The notes under the pieces are model-generated. The model had not been told where the DNA came from, did no database searches, and worked only from the letters and a program-made list of their open reading frames with translations. This document shows positions 18,787 through 27,340 of a stretch of 64,000 nucleotides of DNA, piece after piece. The stretch is from an uncultured Desulfobulbus sp. (lineage in GTDB: Bacteria > Desulfobacterota > Desulfobulbia > Desulfobulbales > Desulfobulbaceae). Location of the stretch: contig NZ_OY760916.1 in the NCBI RefSeq assembly GCF_963664075.1, positions 3,679,001-3,743,000 of the forward strand, written 5' to 3'. Made by a program: the position numbers and the translations under genes. The stretch's first letter is position 1, and each line of letters opens with the position of its first letter.

Positions 18787-19491
18787 TCATGCCAGTGACA
18801 GGGCTATCTCCCGCTGGATGGCGTTGATGCAGGCCTCGGGATCTTGGGCATCACGGATGGGACGCCCGATGACCAGATAATCTGAGCCATCGGCAATGGC
18901 CCGCCCGGGAGTGGCAACCCGCTGCTGATCGTTGAGATCGGCACCTGCCGGTCGAATACCGGGGGTGACCATGACAAACTCCTGGCCAAGCTGTTGGCGC
19001 AGCAAAGGTGCTTCCATGGCGGAACAGACAATGCCATGACAGCCGACGCTCAGCACAGCTCGTGCGCGTTGCAGGACGAGATCCTCCACGGTGCCCTGGT
19101 ATTGCAGTTCACTAACCTGTTCATTTCCAAAACTTGTCAAGACGGTAACTGCCAGTATCTGGATATCGGTATTGGCTTCCAGGGCAGCCTCCACCACCGG
19201 ACTGTACCCATGAACTGTGGTCAGGGAGATCCCCCGGTCGGCAAACTGTTCCACCGCCAGCTTCACAGTGGCCGGGATATCATACAGCTTGAGATCAAGC
19301 ATGACCTTGCAGCCCTTGCGGACAATGTAATCCACCACACTCCAGCCACCGGAGAAAAAGAGCTGCATCCCCACTTTGAAAAAACGAACATGGTCAGATA
19401 GGCGATCGACCAGGGCTATGGCTTTGCGGGGATCAGCCACATCCAGAGCAAAAATAATACGTTCTTCCAGGGGAATATCGGTTACGTTCAT
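18787..19491 (-). CDS. pyrF: Orotidine 5'-phosphate decarboxylase
   Basis: 234 residues, normal for the PyrF group I enzymes. It converts OMP to UMP in pyrimidine synthesis. The catalytic segment MLDLKLYDIPATV has the DxKxxD array, FALDV is at the first strand, TPGIRPAG is the phosphate loop and YLVIGRPIRDA closes the barrel. It overlaps the upstream unknown gene and possibly the downstream nitroreductase by ATGA, so translation is probably coupled. Confidence 0.96.
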   Translation of the reverse strand: MNVTDIPLEERIIFALDVADPRKAIALVDRLSDHVRFFKVGMQLFFSGGWSVVDYIVRKGCKVMLDLKLYDIPATVKLAVEQFADRGISLTTVHGYSPVVEAALEANTDIQILAVTVLTSFGNEQVSELQYQGTVEDLVLQRARAVLSVGCHGIVCSAMEAPLLRQQLGQEFVMVTPGIRPAGADLNDQQRVATPGRAIADGSDYLVIGRPIRDAQDPEACINAIQREIALSLA

Positions 19492-19820
19492 GCGCTGATC
19501 ATCTCCTCTTTGAGCATACGGTCGGCAAAATCGAGCACAAACTGACGCTGGGCAGCGGTGGCCTGAGCGATACAGGTGCAGTGCATGTTGCTGCCACTGC
19601 GCACCAGCAGCTCAAAACGAATGGCGGTTTCTTCCAGCACGACGGTACAGTAAAAGGGTGCGCAATCACCATGACCGATCTGCTCAGGCCCGATCAGATC
19701 AGGAGGAATTTCCAGAAAATAAACCCCCTCCAGCCCCCCGTGCTTCAAGGTCCGTTTCAGATAACTATCCAAGGTATCGCGTTCGAGAAACGAGATCTCG
19801 TCAATCATGTACTGTCGCAT
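19488..19820 (-). CDS. Conserved-looking small protein upstream of pyrF, unknown function
   Basis: 110 residues with no recognised family. It has no signal or membrane helix; YFLEIPPDLIGPEQIGHGDCAPFY and MHCTCIAQATAAQRQFVLDFADRML suggest a small alpha-beta domain. The last codons overlap the pyrF start by 4 bases (ATGA), so it heads the pyrF operon and is probably translated at a similar level. A second ATG at codon 5 is an alternative start. Confidence 0.6.
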   Translation of the reverse strand: MRQYMIDEISFLERDTLDSYLKRTLKHGGLEGVYFLEIPPDLIGPEQIGHGDCAPFYCTVVLEETAIRFELLVRSGSNMHCTCIAQATAAQRQFVLDFADRMLKEEMISA

Positions 19821-20022
19821 GCTCTTTCCTTTACAGCCAGTTTAGAGAGTGCCCCTGACGCCTTTTGGTACTCAGCGTGTACAAACGTCCGTGGGGTGTG
19901 AGTCAATTCAAGTATTCTTTGCTGCCATCGTAAATAGCCAAAATCCTGCAACCTCGCAAACGCAAAATCAAGATGATACCGCGTTCTGACAAACCATTTC
20001 AGAGGCGCTTGCGGGCACAGTA

Positions 20023-21342
20023 TTATAAATACTCCGCCGCCAGCGAGGCCAGATGACTGCGCTCGGAACGGGTCAAGGTGATGTGCCCGCAGGTCTCATG
20101 CCCTTTGAGGCGTTCCACGGTGTAACTCAGCCCGTTACTGCTGGCATCGAGATAGGGGTTGTCGATCTGCTCGGGATCGCCGGTGAGGATCATTTTGGTC
20201 CCCTCTCCAGCCCGGCTGATAATGGTTTTAACCTCGTGCGGAGTCAGATTCTGCGCCTCATCAATAATCACATACTGACGTGAGATCGAACGCCCTCGGA
20301 TATAGGTCAGGGCTTCCAGTTCGATACGGTCTTCCCGCAAAAGACGCTTGATGCCCAACTCGGCGGCCGCATCCTGTTTCCCCCCGTTGGTCAATCCCAT
20401 GAGGTAGCTCAGGTTATCAAAAATTGGCTGCATCCACAGCTTCATTTTTTCATCTTTGCTGCCGGGAAGGTATCCAATATCCTTGCCCAGAGGTATCACA
20501 GGCCGGGAGACCAGCATTTTTTCGTACTTGTCCGCCTTGATGGAATTGGCCATACCCGCTGCCAGCGCCAGCAAGGTTTTACCGGTTCCGGCCTGCCCTA
20601 CCATCGTCACCAGGGCAACTGCCGGATCCATGAGCAGCTCCAGGGCAACACGCTGCTCCATGGAGCGGGGGCGAAGATTAAAGGCGCTGTCAAACACCGG
20701 ATTAAGTGGCCTGAGTTGCGAGCCCGCTTTGCTGGCACGCCCAACGGCGGTGTGCTTATCATTTTGCTCATCCATCAGAAGGACACACTCGTTTGGGAGA
20801 AACTCCTCATCTGCAAGCTCGAGTTCTTTGCCCTGGTAGAGGTGATCAATCTTGGATGCGCTGACCTTGATTGTTCGCCAACCGGTGTAGAGCTGATCAA
20901 AATCGGCCTTTTCCTGTTCAAAATCCATCACCGCAATTCCCAGGGCATCGGCCTTGAGCCGGGCATTGATATCTTTGGAGACAAAGATAACCCGCTTCCC
21001 CTCCTTATGCAGCCGATAGGCGGTGGCGATAATCCGATTATCAGGAATATTGAGGTCAATGCAGGTACCGCAATCGTCCTCTTTTTCCATGGTTATCCAG
21101 ACCTTTCCCCCATCTTCGGTGGGGACCCCCTTGCCCAGACTCCCCTGCCCGCGCAGTTGGTCCAGGGTACGAATAACCTGACGAGCGTTCCGTCCGAGCT
21201 CGTCATTATTTTTTTTGAACTTGTCGAGCTCCTCGATCACCGTCATGGGGAGGACGACCACATTATCAGCAAAACAGGTAATTGCCGCATTACTGTGCAG
21301 CAGGACATTGGTATCAAGGACGAAATGTTTTTTAGCGGACAT
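20023..21342 (-). CDS. PIN-PhoH ATPase (PhoH2/YlaK type)
   Basis: 439 residues. The N-terminal PIN nuclease domain (about 1-140) starts FVLDTNVLLH and has later acidic residues in VIEELD and IIATAY. The C-terminal PhoH ATPase domain has Walker A GQAGTGKTLLA, PVIPLGKDIGYLPGSKDEK, and Walker B YVIIDEAQN. PhoH2-type proteins couple RNA unwinding to cleavage in studied actinobacterial cases. It is cytosolic and appears monocistronic; the next upstream gene, pepP, is about 230 bases away. Confidence 0.92.
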   Translation of the reverse strand: MSAKKHFVLDTNVLLHSNAAITCFADNVVVLPMTVIEELDKFKKNNDELGRNARQVIRTLDQLRGQGSLGKGVPTEDGGKVWITMEKEDDCGTCIDLNIPDNRIIATAYRLHKEGKRVIFVSKDINARLKADALGIAVMDFEQEKADFDQLYTGWRTIKVSASKIDHLYQGKELELADEEFLPNECVLLMDEQNDKHTAVGRASKAGSQLRPLNPVFDSAFNLRPRSMEQRVALELLMDPAVALVTMVGQAGTGKTLLALAAGMANSIKADKYEKMLVSRPVIPLGKDIGYLPGSKDEKMKLWMQPIFDNLSYLMGLTNGGKQDAAAELGIKRLLREDRIELEALTYIRGRSISRQYVIIDEAQNLTPHEVKTIISRAGEGTKMILTGDPEQIDNPYLDASSNGLSYTVERLKGHETCGHITLTRSERSHLASLAAEYL

Positions 21343-21572
21343 GCAGCTCCTGATTGCAGGGGAGGAAATCCTTCACCTGAAGGTGTGACAGTGGGGAGGG
21401 CTGAACAAGATATCTTTTCGATAAACAACGATGTGTTCAAAAAGAGATTTCTTCTTGAGTTTCCCCACCGTTACGGTACATTCTGATTGCAAACAACCCA
21501 AGTGGCAAGCCGGTCCCCCGTTGACTCGGCCCGCCCAATTGAGGCCCTGCGCTCTTCTCTGAGCCAGAGCCC

Positions 21573-22679
21573 TTACAGATCGAGGCTGGTCGTATCCTGG
21601 TTGATAACTTCCGCCCCTTCTTCGGTGACGATCACCATATTCTCCAGGCGAATACCGCCCCAGTCTGCGAGGTACAATCCCGGCTCAACGGTGACCACCA
21701 TTCCGGCCTCAAGCTTGTTTGTCCCTCGGGGAGAGAGGCGGGGATCTTCATGGACGGCAATACCCACGCCATGCCCCAGACCATGACCGAAGGCGTCGCC
21801 GTATCCTGCTTCGCTGAGCACCTGGCGGGCAGCACGGTCCACTTCGACCCCGGTAGCACCGGCACGAATAGCGCCAATCCCGGCAAGCATGGCCTGGCGC
21901 ACGATCCGGTGCCGTTCAATAAAACGCTGATCAGGTTTGCCCGCCACAAAGGTCCGGGTCATATCTGAACAGTAGCCATTGAGGATCAACCCCATATCAA
22001 TCAACACCAGCTCTCCCGGCTCCAGGACGCGATCGGTGGGAACGGCATGCGGTTTGGCCGCATTGGTGCCAAAGGCGACTATGGTCTCAAAACTTGGGCC
22101 TGACGCCCCCATCTCCCGCATGGTCAGTTCCAGGGCAAGCGCAATTTCCCGCTCGGTCATCCCCGGCTCAATGGTCTGATAGACCGCCTGAAACACCTTT
22201 TCATTGAGTGCCTGCGAGCGTCTGAGCAGCTCAAGCTCCTGCGCATCCTTGACGGCTCTGTATTTTTCGATCAGACCAGATTGAGCCTTCAGGGTCAGTT
22301 CCTGCTTCGCAGCCATCTTCTCAAGCTTTTGAAAGGTCGAGTACAGAAAATAATCACTTTCAAAAGCCAAGCTCTGCACCTTCAGGGTCCGACAATGCTT
22401 TTCCACTGCCTGAAGTAATCCCTTGGTGTAGGTGTCCACCGTATAGAGCGGTGCCTCGGCTTCCGCCTGCAAAGTGAAGCGGGAGTCGGTCAGGAGCAGG
22501 GGCTGTCCCGAGGCCGGAATCAATAGAAAGCCCGCTGTTTCCTGAATACCATGATCGGGTGCGGTGTAGCCGCTCAGGTAGTGACGGTTATCCGGTTGCG
22601 AGACAAGCAGGGCATCTATTTTTCGACGGCGCAGGCTCTGCTGGACTCGTTCGATTCTTTCCTGCTGAGGGGCATACAT
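21573..22679 (-). CDS. pepP: Xaa-Pro aminopeptidase (M24B)
   Basis: 368 residues: an N-terminal creatinase-like domain (about 1-130) and a C-terminal pita-bread metallopeptidase domain. Metal ligands are visible as Asp in LVLIDMGLILNGYCSDMTRTF-type text, His in HGLGHGVGIAVHE, Glu in VEPGLYL and Glu in GGIRLENMV. The enzyme removes N-terminal residues preceding proline in the cytosol. It starts 2 bases after the end of the unknown gene at 22682, so the two form an operon. The symbol is by family; PepQ-type dipeptidase activity cannot be ruled out. Confidence 0.88.
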   Translation of the reverse strand: MYAPQQERIERVQQSLRRRKIDALLVSQPDNRHYLSGYTAPDHGIQETAGFLLIPASGQPLLLTDSRFTLQAEAEAPLYTVDTYTKGLLQAVEKHCRTLKVQSLAFESDYFLYSTFQKLEKMAAKQELTLKAQSGLIEKYRAVKDAQELELLRRSQALNEKVFQAVYQTIEPGMTEREIALALELTMREMGASGPSFETIVAFGTNAAKPHAVPTDRVLEPGELVLIDMGLILNGYCSDMTRTFVAGKPDQRFIERHRIVRQAMLAGIGAIRAGATGVEVDRAARQVLSEAGYGDAFGHGLGHGVGIAVHEDPRLSPRGTNKLEAGMVVTVEPGLYLADWGGIRLENMVIVTEEGAEVINQDTTSLDL

Positions 22680-22681
22680 GA

Positions 22682-23269
22682 TTAAATCCCAAACCAGGCT
22701 GAAAGTTGGGCCTTGAACTGCTGCAGGGCCTGCCCGTACTGGCCATCCAACTCTGCCTCAAGTTTGGACCACTGTTCCTTGAACTGTGGCTCGGTAGTCG
22801 GGTCAAAGTCTATACTGTCGGGCTGCATCCCTTTACTCATCATTACCTGTTCGATCTGCATACGGATTTGCTGGGCAAGCTGGTCACGCAGCTGCTGACG
22901 ATGTTGACCATACTGCAGGGCGATGGTCTGCAATTCCTGGCAGAGAGCGCCCACATCGGCTGAGGCGGCATTGAGCTCCACAATACCGGCAATGGCCCGC
23001 TGCAGCCGTTCCTTACCTTCTTCGTCACGGGGCAGAAAGAGGTTGCGTACCAGGGATCGCAGCATCCCTTTAACAATCACCTGCTGGTCTTCTTGCGGAA
23101 AGGTGCCGAGAATTTCTCCAAGCGTGGCAATGCTGCCGTTTAAAAATTCGACCGTGCTCTGCATGCCCTTTTTGGTATTTTCTTCCTGACGCATTTCCTC
23201 TGGTGTTGCCATGCCCATACGGGCAGCACGCTCCATTACCAGATCCATGGTCGATTTAATTTCAGCCAT
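22682..23269 (-). CDS. Helical protein of unknown function in operon with pepP
   Basis: 195 residues from the ATG at 23269, which has AAGGAG at good spacing; the longer frame upstream is untranslated leader. The protein is predicted mostly alpha-helical and rich in Gln, Glu and Met, with likely coiled-coil segments near 105-140 (QIALQYGQHRQQLRDQLAQQ-like). No catalytic motif or signal is seen. It immediately precedes pepP by 2 bases. Confidence 0.65.
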   Translation of the reverse strand: MAEIKSTMDLVMERAARMGMATPEEMRQEENTKKGMQSTVEFLNGSIATLGEILGTFPQEDQQVIVKGMLRSLVRNLFLPRDEEGKERLQRAIAGIVELNAASADVGALCQELQTIALQYGQHRQQLRDQLAQQIRMQIEQVMMSKGMQPDSIDFDPTTEPQFKEQWSKLEAELDGQYGQALQQFKAQLSAWFGI

Positions 23270-23648
23270 TGACGAATTCTCCTTATCGTTCACTCGAAAA
23301 AGGATGGCGGGCTCTGAGGAAATATGCTTTTTGCCGACCATCCCTGCATTGAAGGGCAGTAATTGAAATATTATATGTTTGCCCTCCTGGCAAAAAGGGA
23401 CAACGTTGTTACATTTTCTCTCTGTAAGCATGGGGATTTGGCACCCAACACAGAGGGCTGTCTTGAATGATTAGATTTTTCAATCAAGATCAAGGCATGC
23501 GCAAAATTTTACCGCAGGCATATGCTTAATATTCCGAGGATAAAATTTTAAGCATAACGCCGAGATTGGAAGAAAAAGCAATTATTCAAGATTCCCAGAT
23601 GTTAGGGTTGTCTTTGTAAAGAAGGATTATAAACACTGATCGGGCAAA
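23270..23648. other. Intergenic region between the pepP unit and rsmB
   Basis: No gene is seen. The left part is the leader of the 22682-23269 gene and the right part is filled by palindromic repeat A, copy 2. Confidence 0.6.
23461..23591. repeat. Dispersed palindromic repeat A, copy 2
   Basis: Matches 2705-2815 over about 110 bases. The whole element is an imperfect inverted repeat: TCTTGAATGA at the left end pairs with TTATTCAAGA at the right end (9 of 10), and GGCATGCGCAAAATTTTACC pairs with GGATAAAATTTTAAGCATAA with small gaps. No ORF lies inside. The shape resembles a non-autonomous transposon relic or a long hairpin repeat. Confidence 0.78.
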
Positions 23649-25013
23649 CTACAAGCTGCCTGCAGAGGTGAGGCGTGCGGCAAAAAAGCCATCCAGGCCG
23701 TCAGCGGGGTTGGGGCGTAAACATCCCTGTGCATCAATAAGGCGATGGGCATTTTCGGGCAAATACTTACGGGCATTTTCTATGGTGAATGTGGAAAACT
23801 GGTCAAGAAACTGCTCAATCACTCGATGATTTTCCTCTGGCTCCAAGGAACAGGTTGCATAGACAAGCGTGCCCCCTGGCCTTAGGAGCTTGACAGCTGT
23901 GGCCAGCAAACCGAGTTGTACCAGTTGATACTGAATAAAATCTTCAGGACTGCGGTTCCAGCGAATATCGGGTTGTCGGCGAATAACGCCAGTCCCCGAA
24001 CAAGGGGCATCAATGAGAATGGCATCAAAAGGCTGGGGCCGCGTGGTAGCAAAATTTTCCAAATTCGAACGTACCGCGATAACCGACTGCTGGTGCCCCA
24101 ATCGAAGGATATTTTCCCGCATGAGACGGTAACGTCGGCTATCAGGCTCGACAGCCGTTACAGTTCCCCCCAGGGGTAAGAGCTCTGCAAGGTGCGAGGT
24201 TTTACCACCAAGGCCGGCACAGCCATCAAGCACACGTCCCCCATCGGGAAGCTCCCCTACCAGGAGTGAGGCCAGCTGTGCAGCCTCATCCTGAACCTGA
24301 AATCTCCCCTCACCCATGCCGGGCAAGGAGGCGATTGAACCAGGATACTCTTTGACAATGAGTGCCTGGGGACTGAAAAATCCCGCGTCTACCTTAATCC
24401 CTGATTTCTCCATCAGCTCCTTGAGAGCCTGCCGGCTCCCCTTACGGCGGTTGCCCCGCAGACTGAGGAGAGGTTCACAGTTATTGGCAGCACAGATCGC
24501 CCGCACCGTATCCATGCCATACTCCCGCTGCCAGCGCTCAATCAGCCAGCTGGGGTGATTCAGTACAGGTGGATCTGCTTCGCTCAGTTGTTGGGATGAG
24601 GGAAGATCCTTCCGTTTTCTGGCGACGTTACGCAACAGGCCATTGACAAAACCAATGAGCCAAGACGGCTGTTTCGAACCTTTCAGGGCATTGACCGTGG
24701 TATTCACAGCCGCGGACTCGGGAATACGGCTCAAAAAAAGAAGCTGATAGACGCCAATACGTAGGGCCATCAGAGTACGAGGCTTCATTTTGCGGAGTGG
24801 ATGCTTGGAAAAACGACGAATGATCTGATCGAGATACTCTTTTTGCCGCAGGACTCCATACACCAAGGTTTTGACGAGCCCCCGATCAATATCAGCTACC
24901 TGCACAATAGCATCGTGAAACAACAGATCCACAGAGCTATGATTTGAGGCCCAAAGGCAAAGCACGTCAATGGCAGCAGCACGCGGTGAAACAGCGGGAG
25001 AAGTCATGGTCAT
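23649..25013 (-). CDS. rsmB: 16S rRNA (cytosine(967)-C(5))-methyltransferase
   Basis: 454 residues from the ATG at 25013; a nearby ATG at 25007 is equally possible and the 25037 start adds a non-conserved stretch. An N-terminal NusB-like RNA-binding domain (about 10-140) leads to a Rossmann methyltransferase. SAM-binding text is VLDGCAGLGGKTSHLAEL; the two active-site Cys lie in DAPCSGTG and YATCSLEPEEN. It uses SAM to methylate C967 of 16S rRNA. The gene appears monocistronic and diverges from tRNA-Leu. Confidence 0.92.
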   Translation of the reverse strand: MTMTSPAVSPRAAAIDVLCLWASNHSSVDLLFHDAIVQVADIDRGLVKTLVYGVLRQKEYLDQIIRRFSKHPLRKMKPRTLMALRIGVYQLLFLSRIPESAAVNTTVNALKGSKQPSWLIGFVNGLLRNVARKRKDLPSSQQLSEADPPVLNHPSWLIERWQREYGMDTVRAICAANNCEPLLSLRGNRRKGSRQALKELMEKSGIKVDAGFFSPQALIVKEYPGSIASLPGMGEGRFQVQDEAAQLASLLVGELPDGGRVLDGCAGLGGKTSHLAELLPLGGTVTAVEPDSRRYRLMRENILRLGHQQSVIAVRSNLENFATTRPQPFDAILIDAPCSGTGVIRRQPDIRWNRSPEDFIQYQLVQLGLLATAVKLLRPGGTLVYATCSLEPEENHRVIEQFLDQFSTFTIENARKYLPENAHRLIDAQGCLRPNPADGLDGFFAARLTSAGSL

Positions 25014-25246
25014 GGATGAACAACAGGCAAAAGGCAAAAATCAGCGACACTCAATTTTCAGCGAGGACGCACCAGGTAAATTCAAAAGCAGCAATCTGCC
25101 ATGACCGGGGCGAAATGCAATGTTTTTCGTCGATCCTGGCTAATCTTTACGCATTTCCCGCACCGCGATTGTTTTCCTTTCCCCCAGCGACCACTCTTTC
25201 CTCTTGCATAGAAAAGGCAGGTAAGGTAAATAGAATCCCACATTTT

Positions 25247-25333
25247 GCCGGAGTGGTGAAACTGGTAGACGCACTGGACTCAAAATCCAGCGGGGGCGAC
25301 CCCGTGTCAGTTCGATTCTGACCTCCGGCACCA
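25247..25333 (+). tRNA. tRNA-Leu (anticodon CAA)
   Basis: 87 bases. Acceptor stem GCCGGAG/CTCCGGC, anticodon stem-loop CTGGA-CTCAAAA-TCCAG with anticodon CAA (reads UUG), a long variable arm typical of leucine tRNAs (GCGGGGGCGACCCCGT), T-loop GTTCGATTC, discriminator A and an encoded CCA at 25331-25333. A terminator follows directly. Confidence 0.96.
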
Positions 25334-25341
25334 GTAATTTC

Positions 25342-25378
25342 AAGGGTTTAGAGATGAGAGTCTTTAAACCCTTTTTTA
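25342..25378 (+). terminator. Rho-independent terminator of tRNA-Leu
   Basis: AAGGGTTTA (25342-25350) and TAAACCCTT (25365-25373) form a perfect 9-bp stem, followed by a run of T (CTTTTTTATTTT). It lies 8 bases after the tRNA. Confidence 0.85.
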
Positions 25379-25419
25379 TTTTGAGGTTGCGGGCAGATGC
25401 CCGGCCTGTGAAATAAATA

Positions 25420-27127
25420 CTTTGGGGGTAACTACTCACCCCTATTCTTCGGCATCAGGCAGAGTTCCTGCCAGTGCCAACTGGATAGCGACAAGAGGAT
25501 TGATCCCCTGGCTTGCCATGGTCTGCAGGTAACTTGAAATCCTGCAGTAAGCCTGGGCATATTGTTTACGTCGAAAACAACCGGATATTTTCTGTTTTAC
25601 CTTAGCCATGCGAAGATCCCTTTCCGCTCTGTTGTTGGTGAACGGTACATGTGGTTCTTTGGCAAAAAGCAAGACTGCCGCCTCATGCTTTTGTAATCGC
25701 TCCCAAAGATTGTGCGCATCGGATTTGGCTATCCTGCCGCGCTTCCCTTGGGGTTTTGGAGGGATCTTGGGCAACTCCTTGCTGCCACGCGTAAGGATAT
25801 TACGGTAGCGCTTCTGCAGGTTGGCATACTCCCGTTCGGTAAGACATTTTTCCGGACGTTGAGCCACCGTACGACACGTTTGCTGGAGCACCGCTTTTAG
25901 ATTGCGGGCCCACCGGTATTGGTTAGAGTCAACGACAAACGTCAACTCTCGCAAAAGGTGCGAGCCGCAAAGTCCGTGACCGCAATGGTCGTAGGATAAA
26001 TATGATGCCCAGCAATCATGGATGATCACCCCGCCATACCGAGGGATGATATTCAATCCTTCGATTGCCTCCTTGCCCCGCTTTCGATGCAGTACTTTCA
26101 GGGTTGTTTCGCCGGAAGAATAGACGTGAATCCAGTGATTCTTCCCTTCAACCCGAAACGAGGTTTCATCCACATGCAGGGATGGAGCCTGCAGCAGCCT
26201 ATCAATAGCTCTGGATTCCCAAGCTTCGAGTGATTGGTACAAGCGCAAAACAAATTTGAGCAGGCTGGCCTCGGAGATTACGCTACCAATCATGGCTGCT
26301 ATCTGTTTTTGAACCCGGTTTAAAGCGACCATCTGGCTGATAACCAAATGAATGGCAAACGCTTTAAGCCCATTGCCGTACTGCAGCTTACCCGGCATAT
26401 CGTCAGGGAAACGCCCTTTGACCGTGGCCTCACAATTAGGACATTGCTTTATTTCTGCGTCAATATGTTCGACAACTTTTTCAAAAACGATGTCGATTTT
26501 TGTCCGACGTTCATGCCCCTGGCATGCAACGTTTTCCAGCACCATTCCGCAGGTATCACACACCTCGACCTGAGCAGTGGTGACTGATTCTTTGACGCGT
26601 GTATTACCAACACGCCCATTGACGTGTTTTCCCTTGCCGGTAGTGGTGCAGTGCTTGGTCGCAGTTTCGTCTTTCTCGGTTTGCGAAGAAGGAATGCTCG
26701 AGTTTTTGTTTCCCTTGCGCGTTGTCTTCTCAAGAAAGATAGAGAGTATCAACTCGACGACAACCAACAGACTGTTGAACAGGACCCGTATCTCAGAGGA
26801 GACTTTACCGTCGGAACAAAGCTGTTCAAATTCCTGTTTGAGGAGATCGACTTCTTCGCGAACCCTTATTTTATTTACTGTTCCCATGGGTTTACTATAC
26901 CATGGCTTTTTTCGACCTCCTGTGCGCCCATGAGTTGAACGATTGAACGCTATCGCATCTGTTTGCTATCGGAACGCAATATTGGAACGATTTAGAGACG
27001 ACCAGGCGCGTTGATGGGCATTTTTGTTGGCATCCCTGGCTATTGAAAAAAAATCCGGCAAAAACCTGTCAAGTTATTTATTTGGATTTGAGCTTTTTTT
27101 AGAGGGTGTGAGTAGTTACCTTTGGGG
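25420..27127 (-). mobile_element. IS66-family insertion sequence, solo-tnpC type, with 8-bp target duplication
   Basis: The element itself is 25428-27119 (1692 bp). Its ends are inverted: GTAACTACTCACCCC at the left and, in reverse complement, GTAACTACTCACACCC at the right (12 perfect bases). CTTTGGGG is present directly outside both ends (25420-25427 and 27120-27127), the 8-bp duplication expected for IS66. It contains only the transposase gene, without the tnpA/tnpB accessory genes of classical IS66, like the ISBst12 subgroup. The exact duplication and intact ORF suggest recent insertion. Confidence 0.92.
25442..26887 (-). CDS. IS66-family transposase (TnpC)
   Basis: 481 residues. An N-terminal helical leader (about 1-110) precedes a zinc-binding segment with CDTCG and CPNC pairs. 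The DDE catalytic core follows: LHVDETSFRV (first Asp), IIHDCWASY (second Asp), and the late FTNNRAERDLRMAKVKQKISG block holding the Glu. These are the standard IS66 signatures. The frame is intact from ATG to stop, with inverted repeats on both sides, so the element may be active. Confidence 0.95.
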   Translation of the reverse strand: MGTVNKIRVREEVDLLKQEFEQLCSDGKVSSEIRVLFNSLLVVVELILSIFLEKTTRKGNKNSSIPSSQTEKDETATKHCTTTGKGKHVNGRVGNTRVKESVTTAQVEVCDTCGMVLENVACQGHERRTKIDIVFEKVVEHIDAEIKQCPNCEATVKGRFPDDMPGKLQYGNGLKAFAIHLVISQMVALNRVQKQIAAMIGSVISEASLLKFVLRLYQSLEAWESRAIDRLLQAPSLHVDETSFRVEGKNHWIHVYSSGETTLKVLHRKRGKEAIEGLNIIPRYGGVIIHDCWASYLSYDHCGHGLCGSHLLRELTFVVDSNQYRWARNLKAVLQQTCRTVAQRPEKCLTEREYANLQKRYRNILTRGSKELPKIPPKPQGKRGRIAKSDAHNLWERLQKHEAAVLLFAKEPHVPFTNNRAERDLRMAKVKQKISGCFRRKQYAQAYCRISSYLQTMASQGINPLVAIQLALAGTLPDAEE

Positions 27128-27178
27128 AAGAATTTCTTGTGGACAGTGTGGACGAGGTGGAGCGAAGGTAATCGGGTT

Positions 27179-27339
27179 GTAAGCGATCACGGGGCACCGA
27201 ATCTGCGGTGTTATCGGCCTGTTTACGTACAGGCGTACGCTGCACAGGCCAATGCCTAGCATCTCCGGCACCCCGCACAATCGCTTACAGGTACGAATAT
27301 ACGGGCCACGTCCGGAGCTTACCCCCTGATCGGTTACAT
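27179..27339. repeat. Dispersed palindromic repeat B, copy 2 (long composite form)
   Basis: Outer arms GTAAGCGATCACGGGG (27179) and CCCCCTGATCGGTTAC (ending about 27337) match copy 1 at 6558-6637. Inside, ATCGCTTAC at 27280-27288 exactly reverses GTAAGCGAT at 27179-27187, so a second complete palindrome of about 110 bp is nested in the first. GAATATACGGG and CGTCCGGAG are shared with copy 1. The apparent ORF crossing it is not a real gene. Confidence 0.75.
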
Positions 27340-27340
27340 C

